Assembly (NCBI RefSeq): GCF_015773195.1 | Contig: NZ_JADWYK010000002.1 | Span: 496,001 to 560,000 of the forward strand | Direction of reading: 5' to 3' | Length of the DNA: 64,000 bases | DNA from: Hymenobacter guriensis | GTDB lineage: Bacteria > Bacteroidota > Bacteroidia > Cytophagales > Hymenobacteraceae | Shown: positions 35,851-44,088 of the stretch, piece by piece | How the letters are laid out: each line of letters starts with the position of its first letter | Position numbering within the stretch: position 1 is the stretch's first letter | Position numbers and translations under genes: made by a program | The notes under the pieces: model-generated | What the model saw: the letters and a program-made list of their open reading frames with translations, nothing else | Told to the model about the DNA's origin: nothing | Databases searched by the model: none

Positions 35851-37050
35851 ATGCGCATCCTGCACTTGCCCAAGTGGTATCCCAACCGCTACGATGATCA
35901 GGATGGCGACTTTGTAGCCCGGCACATTGCAGCCATTGCGCAGGCCGAGCCCACGGCCCAAACCGCCGTGGTATTTGCCGCCGTAGCGCGCGGCCCCTTG
36001 CCTGCTTTAATTAAGGCCGAGCATGACTCCACCGGGCTGGTACCCACCTGGCGCTACTACTACCGCGCCCGGATTACGGGCCTGAAGCCACTGGATAAAC
36101 TGCTGAAGCTGCTGCTTTGGCTGGAATGCATGCGCCGGGGCCTTGGTGCCGTGCGGCAGCACTGGGGCGGCTCTCGCCCCAATATTACGCATGCTCACAT
36201 CCTGCTGCGCCCGGGCATACTGGCCCTTTGGCTGAAGTGGCGTCACCGGATTCCATACCTCATCACCGAAAACTGGACCATTTTTCTGCCCGCCAACGAC
36301 GGGCGCCGGAGCTGGTTCCGGGGCTGGCTGGCGGGGTGGCTGGTAAAGCAGGCCGGTGCCTATACGCCCGTTTCGGATGACCTGCGCCGGGCTCTGGTGC
36401 GGCTGGGCGGCGTGAACCTGCATACCGTCATCATCCCGAATGTGGTGGATACGGAGCTGTTTCACCTGCCGGCTGAGTCCGTGCCCCGCCAAGGTCTGCT
36501 GAACGTAGCTGCCTTCAACGAGCAGGCCAAAAACCTGAGTGGCACTTTGCGCACGGTAGCCCGCCTGCGCAGCCAGCGGCCCGGGTTGCATCTGCACCTG
36601 CGTATTGCCGGTTATGGTCCGGCGGAGGCCCAGATGCACCAGTTGGCCGCCGACCTGGGCCTGCTGGCTGATGGCACGGTGGAGTTTCTGGGCAAGCTCA
36701 CGCCCAGGCAGGTAGCGGCCGAAATGCAGCGTGCCCAGGTATTCGTGCTGTTTTCCAATTACGAAAACCTGCCCTGCGTTTTGATTGAGGCTCAGGCCAG
36801 CGGCCTGCCGGTGGTAGCTACTCGCGTGAATGGCGTGCCCGAAATGGTGCCCGAAGACGGCTCCTGCGGCCTGCTGGTACCGGCCGGCGACGAGGCGGCC
36901 CTGGCCGAAGCCCTCCTCACGGCCCTACAGGCGCCGGCCGGCCGCTTCGATGCCGGCGCTATGCGGGCCCGGGCCGTTAGCCAATTCAGCTATTCGGCGG
37001 TGGGCGCGGCTTTCTGGCGGGTGTACCGGCAGCTGCCGACGCAGGCGTAG
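35851..37050 (+). CDS. GT4-type glycosyltransferase
   Basis: 399 residues; the ATG at 35851 directly follows an in-frame TTG. The protein has the two-Rossmann GT-B layout. The N-terminal half opens with MRILHLPKWYPNRYDDQDGDFVARH, a pattern of bacterial GT4 family enzymes. The C-terminal half has the sugar-nucleotide site: F-L-G-K-L-T, then F-S-N-Y-E-N-L-P-C-V-L-I-E-A-Q-A-S-G-L-P-V-V-A-T containing the EX7E pair. It probably transfers a sugar to a lipid-linked or polysaccharide acceptor. It is followed after 21 bases by a flippase gene, so both likely belong to one surface-glycan unit. Confidence 0.92.
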   Translation: MRILHLPKWYPNRYDDQDGDFVARHIAAIAQAEPTAQTAVVFAAVARGPLPALIKAEHDSTGLVPTWRYYYRARITGLKPLDKLLKLLLWLECMRRGLGAVRQHWGGSRPNITHAHILLRPGILALWLKWRHRIPYLITENWTIFLPANDGRRSWFRGWLAGWLVKQAGAYTPVSDDLRRALVRLGGVNLHTVIIPNVVDTELFHLPAESVPRQGLLNVAAFNEQAKNLSGTLRTVARLRSQRPGLHLHLRIAGYGPAEAQMHQLAADLGLLADGTVEFLGKLTPRQVAAEMQRAQVFVLFSNYENLPCVLIEAQASGLPVVATRVNGVPEMVPEDGSCGLLVPAGDEAALAEALLTALQAPAGRFDAGAMRARAVSQFSYSAVGAAFWRVYRQLPTQA

Positions 37051-37071
37051 CTTTACATTTTTCTTCGCCCT

Positions 37072-38340
37072 ATGCTCCGCCGCGTCGCGTACAATTTTGC
37101 TGCCCGACTAACTACGGCTCTGCTGAGTTTTGTCGTGGTCTGGCTGACGGCGCGCTACCTGGGCGCGGCGGGCCGTGGGGCCGTGAGCTTGTTTGTTACG
37201 GACTGCGCGGCCCTGCTGCTGTTTATTGGGCTGCTGGGCGGCTCTTCGCTGATTTACCTGGCCCCGCGCCGCAACCTATGGCACCTGCTGCTGCCGGCCT
37301 ATGGCTGGGCCTTGGTAGTGTGTGCCACTGGTACCGCAATAGTCGGATTGCTCCGGCAGCCTGCGTTTTCTTACCTGCTGCATTTAGGCGTACTGAGCTT
37401 GTTGCAGGCATTTTTTTCCATCAACTGCGCGCTGCTGCTGGGCCGGCGCCGCGAAGGCAGCTACAACCTGCTCACGGCGGCGCAGGTGGCTTTGCTGGCG
37501 GGCTGCTTGCTGCTGGCCTTCGGGCTGGATGCGCGGTGGCAGGAAGTGAGCACCTATTATTACGCGTCCTATGTAGCGTTTGGGTTGCCTCTGCTGCTGA
37601 GCTTCGGCCCGCTGCTGCGCCTGCCCGACCAGCTGCGGCTGAACCTCCGGCTGCGGGCTACCACCCGCGAGCTGGCCCGCCACAGCCGGGGGGCACACTT
37701 CTCCAACATCCTGACCTTTGCCAACTACCGCCTCAGCTACTATTTCGTAGCCTACTATGCCGATGCCCGGGCGGTGGGTATCCTGTCGGTGGGTGTGGCA
37801 CTGATGGAAGCCATCTGGCTGATTCCGCGCAGCACCGCCCTGGTGCAGTATGTAGATATGGTGCACACGGCCGGCACCGGCCCACTGCCCACCGCTGCCT
37901 TACGCGTGGCGCGTCTCACAGTAGCCGGCACCCTGGCAGCGGTGCTGGTGCTTATCGGGCTGCCGGCAGAGTTACTGAGCAGGGTCTTCGGGGCTGAGTT
38001 TGGGGCAGCTCGCCCGGTTATGCTGCTGCTGGCGCCCGGCGTGGTGGTTATGGCTGTGCAGCTGCTGGTGAGTAGCTATTTCGCGGCCCAGGCCCGCTAC
38101 CGGATCAACAATGCCGCCGCCACGCTGGGCCTGACTGTCACGCTGATTTGCTGCGCCCTGCTTATTTCGAAGCTGGGCATCCGGGGAGCAGCGCTGGCTT
38201 CCACCTGCTCCTATGTGGCCTCTACCGTTTTCCTGCTGTGGCACTTCTGGCGGGCCACCGGCAGCGGGTTGGGGGCATTCTTGCCAGGCTGGGCCGATGT
38301 GGCGTATGGCTGGCGGCTGTTGCAACAACGCTGGCGTTAG
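37072..38340 (+). CDS. Second flippase / polysaccharide exporter-like membrane protein
   Basis: 422 residues with about 12 TM helices, starting LRRVAYNFAARLTTALLSFVVVWLTARYLGAAGRGAVSLF, a pattern of Wzx-type flippases of the polysaccharide biosynthesis family. It differs clearly from the 500-residue flippase at 2658. A lipid-linked glycan made by the upstream glycosyltransferase is the natural cargo, an inference from context. The TAG stop overlaps by three or four bases the stop of the convergent methyltransferase gene (TTA at 38337-38339), so transcripts of the two genes must overlap at their 3' ends. Confidence 0.88.
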   Translation: MLRRVAYNFAARLTTALLSFVVVWLTARYLGAAGRGAVSLFVTDCAALLLFIGLLGGSSLIYLAPRRNLWHLLLPAYGWALVVCATGTAIVGLLRQPAFSYLLHLGVLSLLQAFFSINCALLLGRRREGSYNLLTAAQVALLAGCLLLAFGLDARWQEVSTYYYASYVAFGLPLLLSFGPLLRLPDQLRLNLRLRATTRELARHSRGAHFSNILTFANYRLSYYFVAYYADARAVGILSVGVALMEAIWLIPRSTALVQYVDMVHTAGTGPLPTAALRVARLTVAGTLAAVLVLIGLPAELLSRVFGAEFGAARPVMLLLAPGVVVMAVQLLVSSYFAAQARYRINNAAATLGLTVTLICCALLISKLGIRGAALASTCSYVASTVFLLWHFWRATGSGLGAFLPGWADVAYGWRLLQQRWR

Positions 38341-39164
38341 TATACGGCCCTCAAAGTCACTTCAAAATACGGCAGCGGGTCTGCCAGAAGATTTGGCGCC
38401 TGGGTGGGCATAGGCGCAGGCAGGTACGCCGCGCAGAGCGTGTTGCCGACCTGCACCAACTGGCCGGGCGCATCTGTCGGCAAACCATCCAGGATACCAG
38501 CCAGCACCTCCCAGCGCGGCTGCCCCGGCTGGCGACTGGCATCGTGCCACACTACTACCGTTTCGGGGCCTGCCAGGTGCTCAAACACGCGTCGGGTATC
38601 GGTACGCACGGCTTCATAGTGATGGTCGCCGTCGATGAAGACTACGTCGAACTTGCCCAGCCCACGAAAGTCGTAGGTGGCGGAGTTGCCGTGCAGGTGG
38701 TGTACGTTAGGCAACGGGTGCGAAAAAAAGCCGTGCAACTCGATATAGCGTTCCGGCAGCCGCAGCGCCCGCAGCTCCGCCGCCGAAAGGTTCAGCGTGT
38801 ACACATCGGCGGCTACTTCGGCCACATTGGCCGCGCTTTCGCCCCGCCACGTCCCAATCTCGAAGTAGCGGCACTGCGGTACCCGGCGCGCCAGGGCGCG
38901 CAGCAAAGCCAGATCGGTAGGCAGGGAGCCGCCGTCCCGAAAAGCGAAGGGCCGTACCGTTTCGCCTTCGGCCGGCAAGAAGGCAGTAAGCGGCACTACG
39001 GGCAAGCCCGTCGCCACTACACCGCGTCCCGGACTATGGGCCAGTGCCTGCCGCTGCCAGGCGCTTTCATCGGCAATAAGCACGTGGTTGAGCAGCCACG
39101 GGTTACGCGCCACCCGGCCCAGGGCGCGCAGGGTTTTCGTGAGTCGGGACAAGGCAGGCGGCAT
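38337..39164 (-). CDS. Class I SAM-dependent methyltransferase
   Basis: 275 residues. A Rossmann core is visible: motif I in CRYFEIGTWRGESAANVAE (~98-116), an acidic end of strand two, and the D-V-V-F-I-D-G-D-H-H-Y-E-A-V segment typical of the Methyltransf_24 group, followed by VVVWHDA. No signal or membrane segment. Small-molecule or glycan O-methylation is possible; the acceptor is unknown. The start overlaps the stop of the MoxR gene by one base (TAATG read on the minus strand), so the two are translationally coupled. It overlaps the convergent flippase gene at its end. Confidence 0.88.
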   Translation of the reverse strand: MPPALSRLTKTLRALGRVARNPWLLNHVLIADESAWQRQALAHSPGRGVVATGLPVVPLTAFLPAEGETVRPFAFRDGGSLPTDLALLRALARRVPQCRYFEIGTWRGESAANVAEVAADVYTLNLSAAELRALRLPERYIELHGFFSHPLPNVHHLHGNSATYDFRGLGKFDVVFIDGDHHYEAVRTDTRRVFEHLAGPETVVVWHDASRQPGQPRWEVLAGILDGLPTDAPGQLVQVGNTLCAAYLPAPMPTQAPNLLADPLPYFEVTLRAVY

Positions 39165-40123
39165 TAGCTGATGGGCACTTTGCGCAGGATGGCCTCAATC
39201 AGATCCTGGGTGCGGATGCCGTCGGCCTCGGCTTCGTAGTTGAGCAGAATGCGGTGGTTGAGCACATCGGCCGCTACTTCCTTGATGTCTTCGGGCAGCA
39301 CGTAGTCACGCTCGTCCAGAAACGCCACGGCTTTGGCGGCCCGGTGCAGGGCAATGCTGGCGCGTGGGCTCACTCCAAACTGTACGTACTGCTGAAAATC
39401 GGGCAGGTCGTACTCGGCCGGCTTGCGGGTGGCAAACACCAGCTCGATGATGTACTTCTCCAGGGTTTCGGAAATCTGCACCTGGTTTATCTGGCTGCGG
39501 ATGGCGAAAATGTCTTCCTTGGTAAGCACGGGGTTTACTTCATCCACGTAGCTGAGGTTGGCCATGCGGCGCATCACTTCCAGCTCATCGGCCTTCTTGA
39601 GGTAATCCACAAACACCTTCATCATGAAGCGGTCTACCTGGGCCTCGGGCAGCGGGTAGGTTCCTTCCTGCTCCACGGGGTTTTGGGTAGCCAACACCAG
39701 AAACGGCAGATCCAGCGGGTAGGTGGTTTCGCCGATGGTCACCTGCCGCTCCTGCATGGCTTCGAGCAGGGCGCTCTGCACCTTGGCCGGGGAGCGGTTG
39801 ATTTCGTCGGCCAGCACGAGGTTGGCGAAAATCGGCCCTTTCTTCACCTCGAATATCGACTGGCTCTGGTTGTAGATCATGGTGCCGATGAGGTCGGACG
39901 GTAGCAGATCGGGGGTAAACTGCACGCGCTGAAACGGCAGGTGCATCACCCGGGAAAGCGTGCTGATGGTAAGGGTTTTGGCCAGCCCCGGCACGCCTTC
40001 GAGCAGGATGTGCCCGCCGGTGAACAGGCCAATAAGCAGCCGGTTGACCATATAGTGCTGGCCCACCACCACCTTGCCAACTTCAGTAAATACCTGGCGG
40101 ATTTTGTCGCGGTAATTTTCCAC
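39164..40123 (-). CDS. MoxR-family AAA+ ATPase
   Basis: 319 residues starting with GTG at 40123 (no better ATG). Walker A is in GHILLEGVPGLAKT (~35-48), Walker B in NLVLADEINRSPAKVQSALLEAMQE (~95-119), with sensor 1 in FLVLATQNPVEQEGTYPLPEAQ and a lid domain that has G-V-S-P-R-A-S-I. MoxR proteins are chaperone-like AAA+ ATPases that mature or regulate metal- or cofactor-binding protein complexes and usually sit beside DUF58 and VWA genes. Here none of those follow; instead a methyltransferase gene overlaps its end by one base. A -7 element lies 21 bases upstream. Confidence 0.93.
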   Translation of the reverse strand: MENYRDKIRQVFTEVGKVVVGQHYMVNRLLIGLFTGGHILLEGVPGLAKTLTISTLSRVMHLPFQRVQFTPDLLPSDLIGTMIYNQSQSIFEVKKGPIFANLVLADEINRSPAKVQSALLEAMQERQVTIGETTYPLDLPFLVLATQNPVEQEGTYPLPEAQVDRFMMKVFVDYLKKADELEVMRRMANLSYVDEVNPVLTKEDIFAIRSQINQVQISETLEKYIIELVFATRKPAEYDLPDFQQYVQFGVSPRASIALHRAAKAVAFLDERDYVLPEDIKEVAADVLNHRILLNYEAEADGIRTQDLIEAILRKVPIS

Positions 40124-40143
40124 GGGATACGGTCAAAAGAAAG

Positions 40144-40151
40144 CAAAGGTA
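40144..40151 (-). promoter_or_regulatory. -7 element of the MoxR gene
   Basis: On the minus strand this reads TACCTTTG, an exact TAnnTTTG match, 21 bases before the GTG start at 40123. Confidence 0.5.
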
Positions 40152-40224
40152 CCCAACTGGCCACGGCTGGCCCGGCAGCCGTCGGGCCAAGATAGTAGAG
40201 TAGCCGGAGTTGCGGGTCATATCC

Positions 40225-40262
40225 GGGCCCTATGCTCCTGTCCTCGTTGGGGCATGGGGCCC
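40225..40262. repeat. Strong intergenic inverted repeat
   Basis: A 14-bp inverted repeat (40225-40238 with 40249-40262; GGGCCCTATGCTCC against GGGGCATGGGGCCC, two G-T pairs) closes a 10-base loop. It lies between the divergent MoxR gene and the T9SS-sorted protein gene and has no T run. It could be an operator or an RNA element in the leader of either gene. Confidence 0.6.
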
Positions 40263-40407
40263 ATTCACGTACCAAAAATCTTTGTTCACTTACAAAAAGA
40301 CCAGTCATAATTATGTATTGACTCTACGCTATTGGTTATATATCTTACCTGCCTTTTATTAGTTGCTCGAAATTGATTTTCTCTTTTGTTCTTGTTCTCC
40401 TTTTCCT

Positions 40408-42627
40408 ATGAAAAAAACCCTACTCACCCATTCACCTTCCGGCCTTTCCCGTCACGCTTGGCGGGCGTTGCTGGGCCTAAGCCTGACGGCTACGCTGGGT
40501 GCTACGCCGGCGCTGGCCGTTACTACTCCCACTACCATCAGCAAGCCGTTAGTTGGCATTGAGGAGGACCGCGTCATAACGGGCGATGAACAGATTTTGA
40601 CGGATGAAACCTATCATGACCTTACTATAGCAGCCGGCGCCACCCTGGAGTTGTATGGGAAGCTAACTATCACGGGCACCATGACCGTTGAAGCCGGTGG
40701 TACGCTGAACTGCGCTGGCTTTCAAGGAGGGCTGGTAAAAGGTCCGGGCGCCTTTGTGCTGGCAGACGAGGCCACTCTAGTTATCAGAAGCACCGAAGGT
40801 ATTGCCGCAACCGGCCAGAACTCCGGTATCATCCAGACAGCGGCCCGCTCATTTAGCTCCAAAGCTGCCTATGTTTATCTGGTACCTCCGTTTTTTATAC
40901 TCGATACGCCTCCTGTGACCGGGACTGGCTTGCCCGCAGAGGTAGCCATCTTAATTATTGGGCCCGATATCAGCAGCATCTCGGCTCGTCAGCAAAAGCC
41001 AGCCGATTCTCCTTTTGCTATCTTACTTAGCCAGGATGTCAAAGTCAGAACCGGGGTGTTAGTGGCCTCAGCTGATTTATACCTGGATGATCATCAGCTA
41101 ACGCTGCTCTCTACCAAGGATGGCACGGCCGAGATACTACCCGCCAATCTTTTTGCAGACCTTGAGGGCGAAGTTATTGGCAACACGGTGGTGGCACAGA
41201 AATACATTGACGCCGCTACGCTTATCGGGTATCATCACCTGTCTTCTCCCGTTCAGGATGCGCCATTCAAAGCGCTGGAAAGTGGTGGCAACTTCAAGGC
41301 AATTTTCAACTCTGCTTACAACTCCGCCGAAAAGCCCGGTGGCATCTCCCCCTTCCCGAACGTGTTCGGCTACGACGAGAGCCGGTTGGCCACGCCCAAC
41401 GAGTCGTACGGACAGACGTTTTCCCGGGGCTGGTTTTCGCCCACTGAATCAAGCATGGAGGAAGGTCGCGGCTACTCCGTCAACATCCGCAGGGGTCAGA
41501 CGCTCAAGTTTGCCGGCGCAGTAAACAATGGTCCCGTGGGCCCGCTCACCCTCACGCGCGGCGACGAGGAAGACAGTGGCTGGAACCTGCTGGGCAACCC
41601 CTACCCTTCCTCCATCGACTGGTATGCGGCTGATGTATTAGGCGTTATTCCTGGCGGCATGGAACGCTCGGCCTACATCTACTCGCCCACCAGCCAATAT
41701 GGCGGCACGTACCGGACATACTTTAATAATGGGGACGGAACATCTTTTGGTGACCCTATGATTGCCCCGGGTCAGGGCTTTTTCACTCGTCTGTTTAATG
41801 ACAACAGCTCCGTTGAGCTTACCTTCACCAACGAAATACGTGGAGGTTTTAACCCCGAACCCACCGAACTCCAAGCCGGCCTGCCCAAGCTCACCCAGCG
41901 CACAACGGCCAAGCGAACCACAAGTCCCACGCAGCCCTACGTGCACCTGGAGCTAAAAACTACCAGTGGCGTCACCGACCCCACGTACGTGTACTTCCAG
42001 GCAAAAGCCACTGCCGCCGTGGACAACAACTACGATGCACCCAAGCTGCGTAACGTAGGCACCGCTTCGCTCTACACGATGGTAGGCACCAAGGAACTGG
42101 CCGTGAACGGGCAGGCACCTTTAACTGGCCTGGCCGTGAGCATTCCGGTAGGCGTGTCCGCTGGAGCCGGCACCTACATCCTGCGCGCCGAGAAAATCTT
42201 GAACTTCGCCGGCGCCCAGCCTGTGTCGTTGGTCGATAATGTAACCGGCAAAACTACTGACCTACGCCAGCAGCCGGAGTACACCTTCACGCTGGACAAA
42301 GCCTTTTCCGGGCACCGCTTTAATCTTGTTTTCGGAGCCAGCAGCGTAACCGGCACCCGCGACAAAGTACAGTCGGCGCAGGTAGCCTTGTATCCCAACC
42401 CAGCCCGTACATCTTTTGAGCTGCAGATTCCGGTAATAACCGGCGGCAAAACAGTAAAGGCAACACTCTACAACCAGTTGGGCCAGCGGGTACAAACACG
42501 TAGCTTGCCCATGACCAGCCAGGGCGCTCAAGGCTCCTTCGACGTGCGTGGTATGGCCCGCGGAATATATTCGCTACAGCTGGAAATTGGCACTACGCTG
42601 CTTACCAAGCGGGTAGTTCTGGAGTAG
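40408..42627 (+). CDS. Large surface protein with T9SS type A sorting domain
   Basis: 739 residues from the ATG at 40408. The signal peptide is unusually long (1-~37, ending ATPALA). A middle region has beta-rich repeats (GATLELYGKLTITGTMTVEAGGTLNC) typical of T9SS-exported surface proteins. A conserved block around NLLGNPYPSSIDWYAAD is frequent in Bacteroidota T9SS substrates. The last ~85 residues (from ~655) are the sorting domain: ALYPNPARTSFEL, ATLYNQLGQRV, MARGIYSLQL and a final T-K-R-V-V-L-E strand. No enzyme motif is seen. It is 37 bases upstream of the PID-CTERM gene, and its leader, like that gene's, is pyrimidine-rich. Confidence 0.9.
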   Translation: MKKTLLTHSPSGLSRHAWRALLGLSLTATLGATPALAVTTPTTISKPLVGIEEDRVITGDEQILTDETYHDLTIAAGATLELYGKLTITGTMTVEAGGTLNCAGFQGGLVKGPGAFVLADEATLVIRSTEGIAATGQNSGIIQTAARSFSSKAAYVYLVPPFFILDTPPVTGTGLPAEVAILIIGPDISSISARQQKPADSPFAILLSQDVKVRTGVLVASADLYLDDHQLTLLSTKDGTAEILPANLFADLEGEVIGNTVVAQKYIDAATLIGYHHLSSPVQDAPFKALESGGNFKAIFNSAYNSAEKPGGISPFPNVFGYDESRLATPNESYGQTFSRGWFSPTESSMEEGRGYSVNIRRGQTLKFAGAVNNGPVGPLTLTRGDEEDSGWNLLGNPYPSSIDWYAADVLGVIPGGMERSAYIYSPTSQYGGTYRTYFNNGDGTSFGDPMIAPGQGFFTRLFNDNSSVELTFTNEIRGGFNPEPTELQAGLPKLTQRTTAKRTTSPTQPYVHLELKTTSGVTDPTYVYFQAKATAAVDNNYDAPKLRNVGTASLYTMVGTKELAVNGQAPLTGLAVSIPVGVSAGAGTYILRAEKILNFAGAQPVSLVDNVTGKTTDLRQQPEYTFTLDKAFSGHRFNLVFGASSVTGTRDKVQSAQVALYPNPARTSFELQIPVITGGKTVKATLYNQLGQRVQTRSLPMTSQGAQGSFDVRGMARGIYSLQLEIGTTLLTKRVVLE

Positions 42628-42664
42628 GCTGTCTTACCTCAACATATAACTTTCTCTTTCACCT

Positions 42665-42874
42665 ATGAAAAACGTACTACTGAAGCTGCTATTGATGGGT
42701 AGCCTGCTGATAATGGCCAATGTAGCCCATGCGCAAAGTGACGAGCCCCCGGAAGGCGGCCCCATGCCCGACGACCCCACGGCCGTGCCTATTGATGGGG
42801 GAGCTTCCCTTCTGCTAGCCGCCGGCGTGGGCCTGGGCGTACGGCAGCTACGCCGGCGCAAAATGGTCAGGTAA
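42665..42874 (+). CDS. Small PID-CTERM-type exosortase substrate
   Basis: 69 residues, the smallest clear gene here. A signal peptide (1-~23, after AHA) is followed by only ~20 polar residues rich in Pro, Asp and Glu, then V-P-I-D-G-G (~41-46), a hydrophobic helix (ASLLLAAGVGLGV) and a basic end (RQLRRRK). This tripartite tail is the layout of exosortase sorting signals; I recall the name PID-CTERM for this Bacteroidota variant. With so little mature sequence, the protein is mostly signal plus anchor. The exosortase gene at 42990 follows after a terminator. It may be a marker substrate or a regulator of the system. Confidence 0.8.
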   Translation: MKNVLLKLLLMGSLLIMANVAHAQSDEPPEGGPMPDDPTAVPIDGGASLLLAAGVGLGVRQLRRRKMVR

Positions 42875-42896
42875 GCACCTCTACTATTTACCAGCT

Positions 42897-42926
42897 AAAT
42901 CCCCGGCCTCGTAAGCCGGGGATTTT
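42897..42926 (+). terminator. Terminator between the PID-CTERM gene and the exosortase gene
   Basis: An 11-bp perfect stem AAATCCCCGGC/GCCGGGGATTT (42897-42907 with 42915-42925) with a 7-base loop is followed by T-rich sequence. It implies that the exosortase gene has its own promoter. Confidence 0.85.
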
Positions 42927-42989
42927 TAGTTATTTTTAGGGTACGTTTCCCGATTTACTTGGCCTGCAGCCGCCTAATTACCCTTGTTC

Positions 42990-43499
42990 ATGGATACTCG
43001 CAAGCGTCAGCTAATTCGTTTTGGACTACTTAGCCTAGGTATCTATTTCCTGTGGCTTGGTGTATATGAAAACTGGCTGGGCCCGGACCACCGACTGGAC
43101 ACTGAGTTATCCAACAACATTGCCGCAGGCAGCGCCCTAACATTGCGACTCATTGGCTTCGACGCCGGTACTGCCAGTCAGCACATAGTAACCATTGCCG
43201 GTCAGCAGGTGGTAGCGGTGTGGCCGCCTTGTAACGGACTGGTGCTCTATGCGTTGTTCACCGGCTTTGTACTTGCTTTTCCTGGTCCGGCCAAATCAAA
43301 GCTCTGGTTTATTCCTATTGGTATAGCGGCCATTTACCTTATAAATATTCTGCGTGTAGCGGCCCTGGCTTTAAACCACGTCTACGCTCGTGGGTCAGTT
43401 GATTTCAATCATCACTACACCTTCACATTCATAGTATACGCCTTTATTTTGCTGCTGTGGGGCTTATGGGTTAGGCGTTTCACTCAGCCGGCTGTCTAA
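42990..43499 (+). CDS. Exosortase family protein (XrtX-like)
   Basis: 169 residues from the ATG at 42990; an in-frame TTG lies two codons earlier. It is an integral membrane protein with about five TM helices and the exosortase triad: Cys81 in W-P-P-C-N-G-L, Arg122 in N-I-L-R-V-A-A-L, and His141/His142 in F-N-H-H-Y-T-F. Exosortases are transpeptidase-like membrane enzymes that cut PEP-CTERM-type tails and hand the protein on to a surface glycan or lipid. Short length and the neighbours (a PID-CTERM protein and a four-helix partner) suggest the XrtX type, a name I give from memory. The coding region is visibly less GC-rich than most genes here. Confidence 0.88.
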   Translation: MDTRKRQLIRFGLLSLGIYFLWLGVYENWLGPDHRLDTELSNNIAAGSALTLRLIGFDAGTASQHIVTIAGQQVVAVWPPCNGLVLYALFTGFVLAFPGPAKSKLWFIPIGIAAIYLINILRVAALALNHVYARGSVDFNHHYTFTFIVYAFILLLWGLWVRRFTQPAV

Positions 43500-43514
43500 G
43501 CCTTGGTGTCAGTT

Positions 43515-44000
43515 ATGCCTACTCGTTCACTTCCTGCCCGCTTGCTATGGATTTGTGGCTTGCTGGTTTTAGCAGGTTTCCTGTTTTGCCTGGGTGCTTA
43601 CGAGAAGGATATCCTTGGTCAGCTCAACGTTGTATGGCACCGCTATAGCACCTACCTGCCAACTGCCTTAACCGGATCTGCCGATCCGGCCATTACCCGC
43701 CTACCTGTACCGGTTGTTGGTTTTTACACCTTGCTGTATATCTGCCTATGCCTGTTGCTACTTAGGCTGCTCGTTGTTACCTCACTGCGCTTCCGCTTCA
43801 TTCTGGCAGCTTACGCGGTGAGCTTAGGTGCCTGCCTAGTACTACTGGTCCTGGCTAAGCTTCTGTCCGGCGCCTTGGGCCTTTATCAGCTGAGTCGTAA
43901 CCTGATTGATTTTATAGTCTCTCCTCTACCTATTATGGTGCTTGCGCCCTTGGTTTACTGGTATTATCCCACTGCGGCTCCAGCCACCGCAACCAAGTAA
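43515..44000 (+). CDS. Exosortase-associated integral membrane protein
   Basis: 161 residues from the ATG at 43515; an alternative TTG at 43503 is 3 bases after the exosortase stop. There are about four TM helices (~11-30, 54-77, 82-107 and 130-149) with a short periplasmic loop near residues 35-53. It has no enzyme motif. Its tight spacing with the exosortase gene and matching composition suggest a dedicated partner, as seen beside exosortases in Bacteroidota (I recall the label XrtX-associated membrane protein). Possible roles are acceptor binding or substrate presentation. Confidence 0.8.
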   Translation: MPTRSLPARLLWICGLLVLAGFLFCLGAYEKDILGQLNVVWHRYSTYLPTALTGSADPAITRLPVPVVGFYTLLYICLCLLLLRLLVVTSLRFRFILAAYAVSLGACLVLLVLAKLLSGALGLYQLSRNLIDFIVSPLPIMVLAPLVYWYYPTAAPATATK

Positions 44001-44088
44001 GGATAAGCAACGGCAAGCCTTACGTCAGCTCATGGGCGGTAGCTGCGCGCCCGACTAAATAAGCAGCTACCGCCACCGCCCACATGTG

